Positions 34,629 through 48,900 of a stretch of 64,000 bases of DNA are shown in pieces. Under the pieces are notes generated by a model. The model was not told the origin of the DNA, searched no databases, and saw only the letters and a program-made list of their open reading frames with translations. Made by a program: the position numbers and the translations under genes. How positions within the stretch are numbered: the first letter of the stretch is position 1; each line of letters begins with the position of its first letter. Origin of the DNA: Oscheius onirici. Taxonomy: Eukaryota > Nematoda > Chromadorea > Rhabditida > Rhabditidae. The stretch spans positions 9,858,001 through 9,922,000 of the forward strand of contig OW051471.1 in the NCBI GenBank assembly GCA_932521025.1, written 5' to 3'.

Positions 34629-36496
34629 TTATAATAGTAAGGCGGCAGTAAGCAAAACCCATTTGTTGTGATTAAGAAAGTTCTCCTGACTTTGCCATCG
34701 TTGCACCAGTAACCTGTATTTGTCGCAGACCGTAATCATGTCGAAATGTTCAAATGTTCGACTATTTTTCTTCACCAAGGGTCTGTAGTCGGGGTTTATT
34801 CCTTGATCTGAGATTTTTGGAATTATATGTAGAGACAGAAAAAACTTACATCCGTTCATGTAGTTCATTCCACAAGCCTCAGCTCCCTCGTATGGTTCCG
34901 ATATCAAGGCACATTTTTTGATGTCAGCCGTGTTCAATTTCATGTCTTCGCAGATTTCACCTAGTAGCTCAAAAACCTAAATTAAAAATTTCTTTGAAAC
35001 AAAAGTAAATATTCTACCCTTCCCGGAGTAGAGCAGTCGATTTGTTCCCCAAAACCTAGAGGTACGACTTCATAATTTCGACCATCACAAGGGATTCGTG
35101 CAAAAACGGAGACGGTGTTTGCAATGTGCTGACCGAAGTCGACAACGAGACTCAGCTGTTGTCTGGAGATTGCTTCGATCACCTGAATCGTTGTATAAAT
35201 GAAGTCAAATTTATCCTACCTTGGTATATACTTTCCCTATCAACTCGTCATGGATCATATTAGCCTCATATTCGATCTCTGTAGCAGGAGGAAAGTTTTC
35301 TTCTTCGTTCTTTGAAACCATCCTAATCATTTTCTCAAATGCTGGATCCTCAACTATGGAAAATTGAGTGAACGATTCGATACAGTAAGTAGCAACGACG
35401 GAGGCTAGTGACTCGGAGGATCGAGTGCTAGCAGCAACTGGTGGCTCTGATATAGTGCTGAAGAGTTGAGACGGCTTCTTTTCCTGTGATCTCTCGCCAC
35501 GACATCGTTTGACATGCCGACTGGAAACTTTTAATAACAAGGAAATGCAAATGTGAACTCACTTTAAATGTCCTCCCACAGCACTGGTCAGCATCTGATT
35601 GCAGCATCGGCAGATCACGAACAGGGTCTTCTTCAGGTACTTGTTGCCCTCATCGTCTCTATGATATCGCTCAATGGAAGAGATTGTTGGAAGCTTCTTG
35701 TGCTCTTTCTGAAAGAAAAAAAGTTAGATCTGCCTGGACCCAAGCTTTTTACCCCTCGAAAAAGGGATAAAAACTCACCAAAACAATATCCGGATCCTTT
35801 TGTTCAATCATATGAAAGAGCACTTCTTTGGACGACCTATCTTTCGGTCCGTCTAGTATTCTCGGTCCTGCCTCAATTTGATGTGTAACTTGTCCGAAAA
35901 TTTCAGCAAGATTGAGCATATTTTGAGGGTCTGAAGTCATGTCAACATTTCCCAGGTCTGTTTCATCTATCGGCTCTTCTTTGATACCTTCGGTCTAAAA
36001 CGTCAACTCATTGTAAAACGGGAGAAAACTTACAAAAATATTCTGATCGCTTCCTAGGAGGCTGTTCAGACTGTTAAGCGTCTTTTGGTTCCTATTTTCC
36101 AAACTCGTCGATGGTGAAGGGTCAAATCCGGATCCATCGAGGTCCTCTTGTTTAATCTCAGCTAGCAGTTCTTCAGCTTGATTTTCCAGAATTCTGAAAT
36201 TAGAAAGTAAGAGTAAAACGAGAGTATCTTACTTTAACAACGGACATTTGTGTCTAGCCAGCGATCCAGTTCCAGCATTTTCCGCATAGAGAATTTTACA
36301 GCCGTAGCATCCATAAAAAGGTAAGCAGCTTTGTGCTTGTACGTCAAAAACCTTGAATTTACCAAAATATCATCAGAAAATAGAAAAATACCTGTCCAAA
36401 CAGCTTCCAGACTTCGCTTTTGCCTTTTCTCTCGACGAGTTTAAATTTTCCTTCGTCTTGGAGCAGAGATAGTGTGATCTCGTCTTTTGTAGTCAT
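34629..36496 (-). CDS. BED-type zinc-finger protein derived from a hAT transposase
   Basis: Multi-exon gene; start at 36496, stop at 34629. Residues ~20-75 form a BED finger: KGKSEVWKLFGQVFDV, CYGCKILY, then GTGSLARHKC (C-x2-C ... H-x-C). A linker follows, rich in acidic residues. A second finger near 35560-35690 has CRCCNQMLTS followed by HLK-SRHVKRC. Downstream, ASVVATYCIESFTQFSIVED PAFEKMI is the conserved block ahead of the hAT catalytic domain. LSLVVDFGQHIANTVSVFAR holds an Asp where the first catalytic residue sits. The C-terminal end (RWQSQENFLNHNKW...LLL) stops well before the usual hAT dimerisation domain, and no terminal inverted repeats were seen nearby. I infer a host gene or a decayed transposase; DNA binding is likely. 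Confidence 0.65.
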
Positions 36497-37156
36497 TTTT
36501 TTATAGGAAGAGAAGGAATAAATAAGGTAAAGTCATAGAAGAAAAGCGAGGCAATAGTTATGGGTGCGTCGCGGACTCTGCGCTTGAATAGGGTCAGGCC
36601 GACCCGGGCCAATCGATTTCTCTCGGCGCAAATGTTCTCTCGGCCCTTGGACAGGCTGCGGGTTAGGTTGACTATATCAAATAGTAGAACCTCAAATTTA
36701 ATAAGCGTTTTTCTTTGTCTATATTACAAAAACATTGGCTGATGTGAGAATATACCTACCATAATACCACAGGAATACCACATCTCTGGATGTTTGAAAT
36801 GACCGGCTTTGGAAGAAGGCTTCGTGTCTTTTTAGTCTGTACTTCGTATCAGATTTTTGTGCAACGGTTCCTGATTAAAAAGCTGGAAAGCGCCGTTGCT
36901 TTTGAATCGGATTGAGGGCTTATCAGAGATGATTGTCTAGACTGCTTTTGGCAACACATAAACGAAACAAATGATTGAAGATGATCATCCCAAAATGAGT
37001 TGTTCTGTCGTCTAAATGATTTTTTAATCGAAAACTTTAGCTACGGTTGAAATCAGTACATTCAATTCTACACAACACGCAATTCTGACCGGTATCTTTA
37101 TTTTCTATCACAACCTCTTACCAAAGTGTTATCACGAAAAGCAAACACGAGAAATC
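36497..37156. other. intergenic
   Basis: Holds the upstream region of the BED/hAT gene and the 3' flank of the dehydrogenase gene. No exon, RNA gene or repeat recognised. Confidence 0.45.
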
Positions 37157-40100
37157 TTATATGGGATATTCGATGGTGATTGTCTTGGTCTGAAGGTACT
37201 CGTTCAAAGCTTCCATTCCTGAAATTCAACTTATCAAAACACCTGTCTCGGTCACAAACCCAGATCTTTTCCAAACCCAGACTGTTTGAAACCTCCGAAG
37301 GGAGCAGCCACGTCAGTCTTCTGGTAAGTGTTGATGAAGACAGTTCCAGCTTGAATCTGGCTAGAAACACGGAGACATTTGTTGATGTCCTAAAATGAAT
37401 GAATAAATACAACTATTTTCTTTTCAAACCTGAGAGAAAACTCCACCGGCTAGTCCGAATTCGGTGGAATTGGCACGACGAACGACACCATCAATGTCGT
37501 CATCGTCGAAAGAGCTGACACACATGATCGGTCCGAAGGATTCTTCAATGGCGGCAAAGTTTTTGTCATCGATGTTCGAGAGAATCGTTGGCGGGAAGAA
37601 GAGTCCCTGTCGGTCGAGACGAGCACCGCCCAGCTCGACTTTGGCTCCATCGGCAACAGCTTTTTGAACATACTCGATCAGCTTGATTAAATGAGCTTTG
37701 TGGTTTTGAGGTCCGTGAGAGGTACTTCTATCCAATGGGTCTCCAATCGTGTGTTTCTTGGCCTCGTCGACCAACTTTTTCAGGAAAGTGTCATGAATGC
37801 TCTTGGCGAGGAAGATTCTTCCGGCAGCAATGCAATTTTCGCCCTTGTTGAAGAAGACAGCGTTGCAGGTCTGTTTGACTGCCTTGTCCATGTCGGCGTC
37901 AGCGAAAACAATCAGAGGCGACTTGCCACCCAGTTCCAGAGACACCTTCTTTACATTCGATTTGGCACAGCTGGACATGACTTGGGCTCCAATTTCTGTT
38001 GAGCCAGTAAAGGCGATTTTGCGGACATGAGGATGGTCTGCTAGCGCCTGTCCAATCTCTCCACCAGATCCAGTGACGATGTTGATAACTCCCTTGGGAA
38101 TACCAGCCAGCACGGACAGTTCGGCAAACTTGAGAGCAGTCAGGGGAGTGACTTGAGCTGGCTTATGGACGACCGTGTTGCCAGCAGCCAGACAACTAGC
38201 CATTTTCCACGAAAGCATCATCAGCGGGTAGTTCCCTTAAAAAATTGGTTATGTGAGACCTCACAGGTTCAACTTGTCGTCACTCCAGGGAACTTTAATA
38301 CAAGTTCTCCGGAGTGACGGCCGACACGCTGAGCCGGACTCGTGTTATGTGCTGAGATTTTGCCTTCGATTTGTAATTTCTTATATCAGATCTATTTAGA
38401 CTCGAAAGGTGTCAAAATTTACAAGTTGACGATTGTCGTGGCCATGAGCAAACAGACTCAAACAAACAGTCCACCGCAGTCACCCTAGTTTTTTTTAATA
38501 ATTTAGATGGCCTAAAATAATGGTCGGTCTACTTTTTGTAATGTTATAATACAGGAAATTCAAAATCATCTTTAAAGAAACTCCATTTTAAGTTTTTTTT
38601 TACTTACAAGGGGTTATGAGTCCAACAACACCGATTGGCTCCCGCTTCGTAATGCAGAGATTTTTGTTTGGTCGAGCATCAGAAATTGGAATGGTGGTTC
38701 CCTGAAAGCAGTCAGTATAGATATTCTTTTACAGAACTCTCACCTGGATCTTGTCACACCATCCGGCAAAGTATCTCCAAGAATCAATGGACATTCCGAC
38801 GTGAGTCTTTAGAGCCAAAGTGTAGACAGCTCCAGAGTCGAGCGACTCGAGAGTGGCTAGTTCCTCTTTGTGCTGCTCCATCAGGTCAGCTAGTTTGAAA
38901 AGACGCTTTCCTCGTTCCCTGGCCGACATCTTGGTCCATTCGCCAGATTCGAAGGCTGCTTTGGCAGCAGCGACAGCCTTGTCCACATCCTCATTGTTGG
39001 CTTTCGGAAGAGAACAAATGGGCTCTTCAGTGAATGGATTGATCGTCTCATAGGTTCTGAAGAATTTGTTTGAAATGTTTTGTGAAGTCACCTACCTTCC
39101 ACCGACCGAGGGCACAAACTCTCCATTGATGAACAACTCGTGAGGGAACTTGAGTTCCATATTGTTGACCTGGATGACGACCTAAATTTCCCATGGAATA
39201 CGAACAATTCTTTACTTACAGGGTCGTAGTTGACAACGATTTCATCACCGCCTCTGGACTTTCGGATGACGATGTCTGCCGTCTCTTTGAAAGTTGGAGC
39301 CATGTACACCTAAACAAGATGTGTTTTCTTTGGCCCCCCAAATTTCTGAATTTCGGGAAGAATCTTCTGTTCAAACAGTCAAGTTAAATTTAGGCTCACA
39401 TCAGTATTTTCCAGCTCTACTTTGGTGTTAAATTTGATTTCTTCAACCAGACGAGTAACATCGGCTGACGAAGCTCCCGATTCGAAAAAGTCCGTCTCGT
39501 CTTCGACTTCCATCTTCAAAATGGCTTTCCAGATCTCTTTGACCTTTTCGACAATCTTTTGTTCCTCATCGGTTAAGACGAGCGATTCGCCCTTTTCTTC
39601 GACCAGTCCAAACTTGTGGGCAGGGATAGTTTTCGTTCCAACCTTGACCGTATCCACGTTGACCTGAACAAAGCGGTGTTTCAGAAGTTCTTCTCAAAAA
39701 CTCTTACCCATTTGTTGCCAGAAGCAGGGAGAAGAAGACCACCATCGTGAGCAATCACTTTTCCTCCAGGCACTTCCGAAACTTCGACATCTCTTCCCAC
39801 TGGCAAGTCCTTCTTCCAGAGAGACGATCCGAAGAAGGAGACGCGTTCTCCGTTCAGATTAGCCCAGGCTCCCGGAACTTTGTCATTTCCGCGAATAAAA
39901 TTGTGCATCTGCCACTGATTCTTCTTCCAATCCAACTCTGCCAGTTCAGGCTTGACGGTGATGTACGGTTCGTAGGAAGCTCCTTCCTCTGGCTGAACAA
40001 TCCGAGGAGCCTTTCCGGCAGCGATCAACTCAACCGCCTCGGCCATAGCTTCGACTCCAGCCGGGTACAAAAAACGTTTGTAAAGAGTGTTCAGAGTGTC

Positions 40101-40752
40101 ATTTTCTTCGACTCTGGTTGAATTTTGTTTTCCATTTTACATTGAACACTTACTTGCACTTTTTCTGAAGAAGAATCGGTCCAGTGTCCAGTCCATCGTC
40201 GGCCCAAAAAATTGAAAGTCCGGCTTCTTCATCGCCTTCGATCAATGTCCAATTGATGGCCGAAGCCCCTCTAAAATTTGCTTTTTTTTGTGGGCAAGAT
40301 CTGATGGTTCTTACCTATGCTTTGGCAGAATACTGGGATGGTAGATGATGCTCTTGAACTTTGGAGCCTCTGTGATTTCCAACGGAATGAACTGAGTGCA
40401 GAATGGCAACACGTTTAGTTCAGCTCCGTATGATTGGTAGAGTTTGAGCATTTCCGGAAGGATCTGTAAAGTTTCGTTCTTTTTTTTCGAATTCTATTTT
40501 ACAGACCTCAAACTTTCCCTCAGCAACCTTCTTGCGCCATCTGGCTGGCTTCTCGACCGGAACTCCGTCTTTTTTGGCCTCCAGAGCTGCAAGACATTGT
40601 TAGGAGAGAAAAGAGAAAACCTCACCGAGAAGGTCTTCGCGATCATTTTTGTCGGGAATGGTAAAGACGACGACAATCTCGTGACCATTGCTCCTGAGAG
40701 CCTTGTAGACGTCGACTCCGAAGGCCGACTGTCCAATTACCGCAATCTTCAT
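37157..40752 (-). CDS. alh-3: 10-formyltetrahydrofolate dehydrogenase (ALDH1L type)
   Basis: Multi-exon gene coding for ~900 aa; the start at 40752 gives [20 protein letters not shown]. It converts 10-formyl-THF to THF and CO2 with NADP+, in the cytosol or mitochondria. Three domains are visible. The formyltransferase-like hydrolase has [20 protein letters not shown] with the catalytic His, and [12 protein letters not shown] with the catalytic Asp. The acyl-carrier-like middle domain has [20 protein letters not shown], whose Ser carries 4'-phosphopantetheine. The C-terminal ALDH domain has [47 protein letters not shown], catalytic Cys in [13 protein letters not shown] and [16 protein letters not shown]. 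It ends [10 protein letters not shown]. The intron at 38237-38612 is the longest and contains a hairpin. Family and domain order are firm; the symbol follows the C. elegans orthologue. Confidence 0.93.
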
Positions 40753-41775
40753 TGCTCTGAATAAATGAAGATTAGGAGAAAAACTGGGAGAAGGAAAGTA
40801 GAGGCAGTTGTTATGCCAACGCGCGATCTGCAGAAAGCGGTCAAGACCACGCTGATAAGAGAACGCATGTCGCTTTCGTGGCCAGGCAGATGCGAAAGGA
40901 AATAAGGGAGTGAAAATAGGTTGAACCGAGTCTTTGTCAACGAGTTTTCTGCGATTGGTCACATGGTGGTCTCACATAAGAGACCAAACGAATTGCGAGA
41001 GAAATAGCGAAAGATATGGGTCAGATAGCATACCCATTCAATGCGGTGACCCGCCTATCGATTTGAACAGTTTTAAAAGCTTCTTGGGTTCAAATAGCTC
41101 TCAAGCGATTTTCAGTATTTCGGAGTCTTTTAGAGGAATTAAAGTTGTACTCACACGAAAACGGTTTTATCGTTCGAATTGGTTGCCGGTAAATAAACAA
41201 AACTCCCATAAAACCATTTGGCATCGGTCCATATACTTCTCTTTTATATAAAAAAGACGAAACTCTAGATCAGCCTCTACGTTCACACGACTATCTACTG
41301 TTCTGACAAAAGATCTGAGCAACTGATCTGTTTAAACCGTTTGAAACCGTTTTACTACGTGTAAACCCGAATTTGTGATGGCCGCCTGTCTGACTTTCTT
41401 GCCCTCTTCTGTGTCTCTAGTCCTACCAGTCCAATATTCCCCGACTTGTCTCTCTTTTGCAGTACTCGTACGCCATATCGGTCGATCTGACAGGTCAACG
41501 ACGTTGAGCCCGGTTAGTGTTTGGATCGGCGACGGTTTATGAATGAATTCCAAGTGCCGTAATGGTATCAATATATTTTGAGCTTAAAAGGGACAATAAG
41601 GAGGATACGAAATATGTTTCCACAGTAAAATTTTCTGCCCTTTTGAACTTCTCCAAATCCTCGGTTCACTCTTTGAGTAAGGGTTTATTCGAAAGTATCG
41701 CTATCCATGAAAAAAAGTCAGTATTTCCATTCGAGAGGGACCCAGCCGACCCTGTGTACGCTCTGAGCGAAGTGT
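40753..41775. other. intergenic between dehydrogenase and tRNA-Arg
   Basis: No exon or repeat recognised; presumed promoter of the dehydrogenase gene. Confidence 0.4.
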
Positions 41776-41848
41776 GGCCGCGTGGCCTAATGGATAAGGC
41801 GTCGGACTTCGGATCCGAAGATTGTAGGTTCGAGTCCTGCCGTGGTCG
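41776..41848 (+). tRNA. tRNA-Arg (anticodon TCG)
   Basis: 73 nt. Acceptor GGCCGCG/CGTGGTC with wobble pairs and discriminator G; D arm GGCCTAATGGATAAGGC; anticodon arm GTCGGA-CTTCGGA-TCCGA(A) with TCG; T arm with GGTTCGAGTCC. No intron. Confidence 0.95.
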
Positions 41849-42274
41849 ATACTTTTTTGCCTTTTTTGTTTTTCACAATTAATCATTCGCGACCTAAGCC
41901 GAGACTGTTTCTTTTTCTAAGGGCTACAATACTAAGCTGCTAAAATGCCTGCTAAAATACAACTTCAAGTCAATAAATTTATTCACAGATGAGGTAATAT
42001 AAATACAAACGAAGAACAAGATACAGAGATGAATTGAGACTTTTGACATTGAGGGTCAGAGGAATGAGTTTCTTCAATATATAGATTCTTTTCAATCACA
42101 ATCCGAACAGAAATCACATATTTTTAGTACTCGCAATATCCCTGCACATTATGTATAGCAAAAATAGTCTTATGGAAGGTGGGAATGATTGAGGATATTG
42201 TGTTTTTGGGAAGATGAGGTAAGAGATCACAGTCAAAGGAGGAAGAATATACAAATGCTAGGAAAGGGAATAAA
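41849..42274. other. 3' flank of nuclear receptor gene
   Basis: AT-rich; several AATAAA-like signals on the minus strand side. No gene recognised. Confidence 0.4.
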
Positions 42275-44964
<2,690 letters not shown>

Positions 44965-45489
44965 CTATCGCGCACCTGCGGGAAAGGGATACAGAGGGGC
45001 GACCCAGACTGTCAAGAAAAGTCACAAAGTCGCACAGTCTGAGGCTATTATTAGGTAGACGAGCAAAAAAGTGAACTTCTGGACTGACTCTCCAGCGGGG
45101 TCAAATTATTGTTCCATGATCATTTTTAGCAGAGATCTAACTGTACATCCGACTCAATCTTACTAAAAACGTGTAAAGAAAAACACATTCTGTCTCGCTT
45201 CTTCTGCAGGGACGATGATGTATAAAATTAGTTGCAACAACCTCTTATGAGTCAGAACACTTTGTGTTTTGATCGAAAAGTGACTGTGAATTGTCTGCCA
45301 AAAGTAGTAATGAGTTTCTCGGTCTTTCAAAGGATACCATGCTCAAAACTACATACGAACGTTTTTTCAAATTAAAACGGAACATTGCGGGCAAACATCT
45401 CTCAACAAAGTTAATTTTTGCACCCCTCTTTTTTCTTTCTCTTTTTGTCTAAAACGTGCCACTGAGGCCGATGATGGATGAGGAGCTAC

Positions 45490-45904
45490 CGGCTTGTAAA
45501 GGCAGGTTACTGTTGGAGATCTGCACGACGCCCTGTTCCGTCTTGGGATGAAGAAACTCGATCGGCTGCGGCACGACGTGTGCAAATCCTGGCACCCCTA
45601 AAATCGAAAAACTACTCTACAAAAAAGGGGGTCACGGAACAAAATTCAATATGGGAGAGGAGGCCAAAAACTAAAGAATAGAGTGGTGGAAGCTTCTTTT
45701 TGCAAATTAATGCGGCTGTTCAAATTTTGGTGGTTTTGTGCAGAAATTGAAAGCCGAAAAGTGTGTGCGTGGTGAAGCCGGAAGTTTTGGGATGAAAAGT
45801 AATTTGAAAAAAAGAAAAACGTACCATGTTCTGCTGCCTGCTGGAGGAGGTTGTTCATTACGGGAGCGGTCAGCCGCTGTCTCTTGTTCGGTAGGGACTC
45901 CGTC
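45490..45904 (-). CDS. upstream coding exons of the nuclear receptor (A/B region)
   Basis: Exon 45904-45825 encodes TESLPNKRQRLTAPVMNNLL QQAAEHG. Exon 45597 onward encodes VPGFAHVVPQPIEFLHPKTE followed by QGVVQISNSNLPLQAG. Both have good TTTCAG/TTTTAG acceptors and phases 2 then 1. A donor G|GTAGCT at 45490 is phase 1 and would join exactly to the DBD exon at 44822, giving ...[14 protein letters not shown]. Without that splice the frame runs on to a TAG at 45451, which would give a short DBD-less product. The lysine/arginine patch NKRQR may be a nuclear localisation signal. Assignment to the receptor is inferred from strand, phase and order. Confidence 0.55.
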
Positions 45905-48900
45905 CTGAAAAACACGGCAATTAGACATAGTCTGATACCGCAAAATGGATTAGGACCAATGGTGGTTGGGGGAGAGAAGGTCGAAGTTCAAACTATCAAA
46001 AGCGACCATGGAAGGGAACTGATCAAGAGAACGGGAACAAGATAATCGTAAGGAATTTTTGACGTTTTGAAAAGGAAAATTGGGAGAACCTTGTAGCATG
46101 ATGTAAACTGTTGAAGTAAAATTAATCACTAACTCAATCGAAAGCAGTGACGAGAATGAAAAACGTCAAAAAATCGGTATTTGTGGAATTTTTGGAATTC
46201 CGGATGGCATAAAATAGTCTCCGTTTCGTGAAAGGTGCATGTTTAGAAATCGATAAAAAGGAAACCAAAATCCCAAAAACCAAAATCCTCACACAAGTAT
46301 GTATTTCAAATTTTTTTATCGTCGAGAATAAACCACTACTTTTCCATCAGAAATCAGTTTAGAATCATCTTCGAACAACCTTCTGCAGCCCGTCTGTCCC
46401 CTTACACATGAGTCAAAACAACGAGATTAGAAAGATGCCATATTCCGAGGGAAGCCTTATTTTTTAAGGTCGTCATAACAACGTGAATCTAAATGTGAAA
46501 ATTCTGGGAAAAGCCCTCTTCAAGAGCCTCTTCACCTTCTTAATCAAAAGCCGTCCCGTGATAACTACACAAATTGGTTCTCCGGCTCATTTTCTCTGAA
46601 TACAGCATTACGTACACAGTCTGGCGCTTTTCTATTAAAAAGTTCACACGGAGACACAGTCATCTAATCTGCCCCCCTCGAGGGTCGCGTTTTGTTCTTC
46701 GTACTCACATGAGAGGAGCAGTCTAGGCCAAGAGTCACAGCGCTTAGGTCAATGAATACCCGGAGCAGACGAGGCAGAATGGGGCTGTGCGAAGAGGGCA
46801 AAGAACGGGCAAAAGACGGCGAGAGAGAGAGAGATTAAACTGAGTTTTAGTGATGGCAGTCCGCGTGACAGTGTGCTGGAACCTGTTCGCAACCTTTCCA
46901 TCAATGGAGACCCTACTCTGACTCTCTGACTAATTTTTATGGCCTGTTTTATTATTGGAGCGAGAAAATGATCAGATGAAACTCCTTAAGAGCAATTAGT
47001 ATTGAGACCTTCGTCTGAACTCGTGGGAAGGTGCAAAATTTGACGAGTGTTGACTTTTCCAAGACGAAAGAGTGAGAAAGTGAGGGAGTACTGGGAATAG
47101 TTGGATGTCAATTATTGAACTTTAATTCTATTTAATTCTACAATGAGACATAATACTGAAATGCTGCAGTGAGTAAGAAGAGAAGCTACTAAAATGGTTC
47201 TTTGTGGTTTGTTCACCCACAGTCTGGAAAGTGAGTAATTTGTCGGCTAATTTGTAGAGGAATCTAGGACAGAACGGAGAACGTTTCGAGTATTTGAAAC
47301 ATCTTAGAATCGGTTCATTTTTTATGTTTCTGCAGTGAAAACAATTTCAATTTTCGAAAAATCCAATTATTGCTTGCATGACATGTTACAAACAAAAATG
47401 AATCCAAAGTAACTCGTGTGAGTCAAAAGCGTACACACAATGTTTTCTGTTTCTTTGAAGGAATTCTAAAACTTCAAACATGTCTCTTTGTCCATCTTCC
47501 ACTATCGAAGAGACGGTGTAATAAGCCGAAGCGGGAATCGATAAAAGTCCAGATTGGGAGAAATGGCCCAAAATGGCAACAGACCGTCGTACCAAAGTAC
47601 AAGGCTGAGAGGGAAAGCAATGAGCCAGAGAGTCTGATAGTGTCCCAACAATGTTCACAGATCAGTCCTTGAGAACGTACATAGAGGAAAAGATGTTTAG
47701 AGCCTAGCAACTCTGTTCGGAAATGAATAGAACAGCTGCTCTCGCTCTAGAGGATCTCCTTTTAAAGGCGATCGCTTGGAGCGCCAATCACGCGGCTGCG
47801 CACTTCCCAATGAGAAGGAGCTAGTGAGAGCGATGAATGCGAGAGAGGCCAAAAAGTACTCCGGAGAGGATCAGAAGGTCAGAGAGCTTTACAGAGGGCG
47901 AGGCGAGGGCAAAGAAAGGACACTCTTTTGGCAGACGCTGAAATGACAGGTGTGTCAACATGTGAGGGTTAAAAGTGGAAATTTAAAGATAGTGACCAAA
48001 ACACAGAAAAAATGTTTTAAGAAATTTCCAGAAAGTCTTGTAACTTTGTATGCTACAGAACTTGTTTTTCAAAGTGAATAGGCCCCATAGAAAACTCTTT
48101 GAACCGGAAAAACAAACTCAGAAAACAGAAGCTGAGAAATGTAAGTAAGTGAAGCGTTATTGGGAATAAAAAAATTCAATTTTCAGTGGATTTTCCGTAA
48201 CAGATTTCTGGGAAAAGGACAAATAAAGCCGAAAAAGTTAGGTAGGAGGATCTGGCATTGAGTTTATTGAGATTTCTAGTATTAACCTGTCACTGCCCTA
48301 ATTTAACCCAAAATGCATAAATTTACTACTTTTTATACGAAAGGAATGAAAAGTATTCCTTAAATAAAGATTACAAGGCGACTGAAGAATATCCTCCAGA
48401 AGCCCTATGCTTTGATCTTCTGCTCACATCCGTCTCGTTAAGCAGGTGTGTATAGAACGTAAGTCTGTGTCATGTACATTTTCTTAGATTTCGAAGAATA
48501 CGGATTAGCGCTTGATTAGGTCACGCTGTTCAGCTGTCTGCCACTGAGTGGGTGGCTTCGCGCATGTTCAAAGAAGAAGTATTTCCTGCTCTTTGACAGT
48601 ATTAATAACAGTTAACAGATCCGTATTAGGCGTCTGTGACAGAGGGGAGGGAGAGCAAAGAATGAAAGAGAAATATTTTCTTTCATAGTACGCTTGGAAC
48701 AAGATATTGACCTGCGAGAAATTAAAAAGTGATTGTAATGTGAGCCCGCTAACAAGCCACCTTCTCGAGTAGAAATGACTCATTCGCAAACGAGAAGAGC
48801 AAATTAGCAAGCATTGAAGAGGGAATCTTTTAAGGGTGTTGAAACATGTACTTTGTTTCAAATCCTTCCAGAAGTAAAACGTCTTAGAGAAGAAGTTCGT

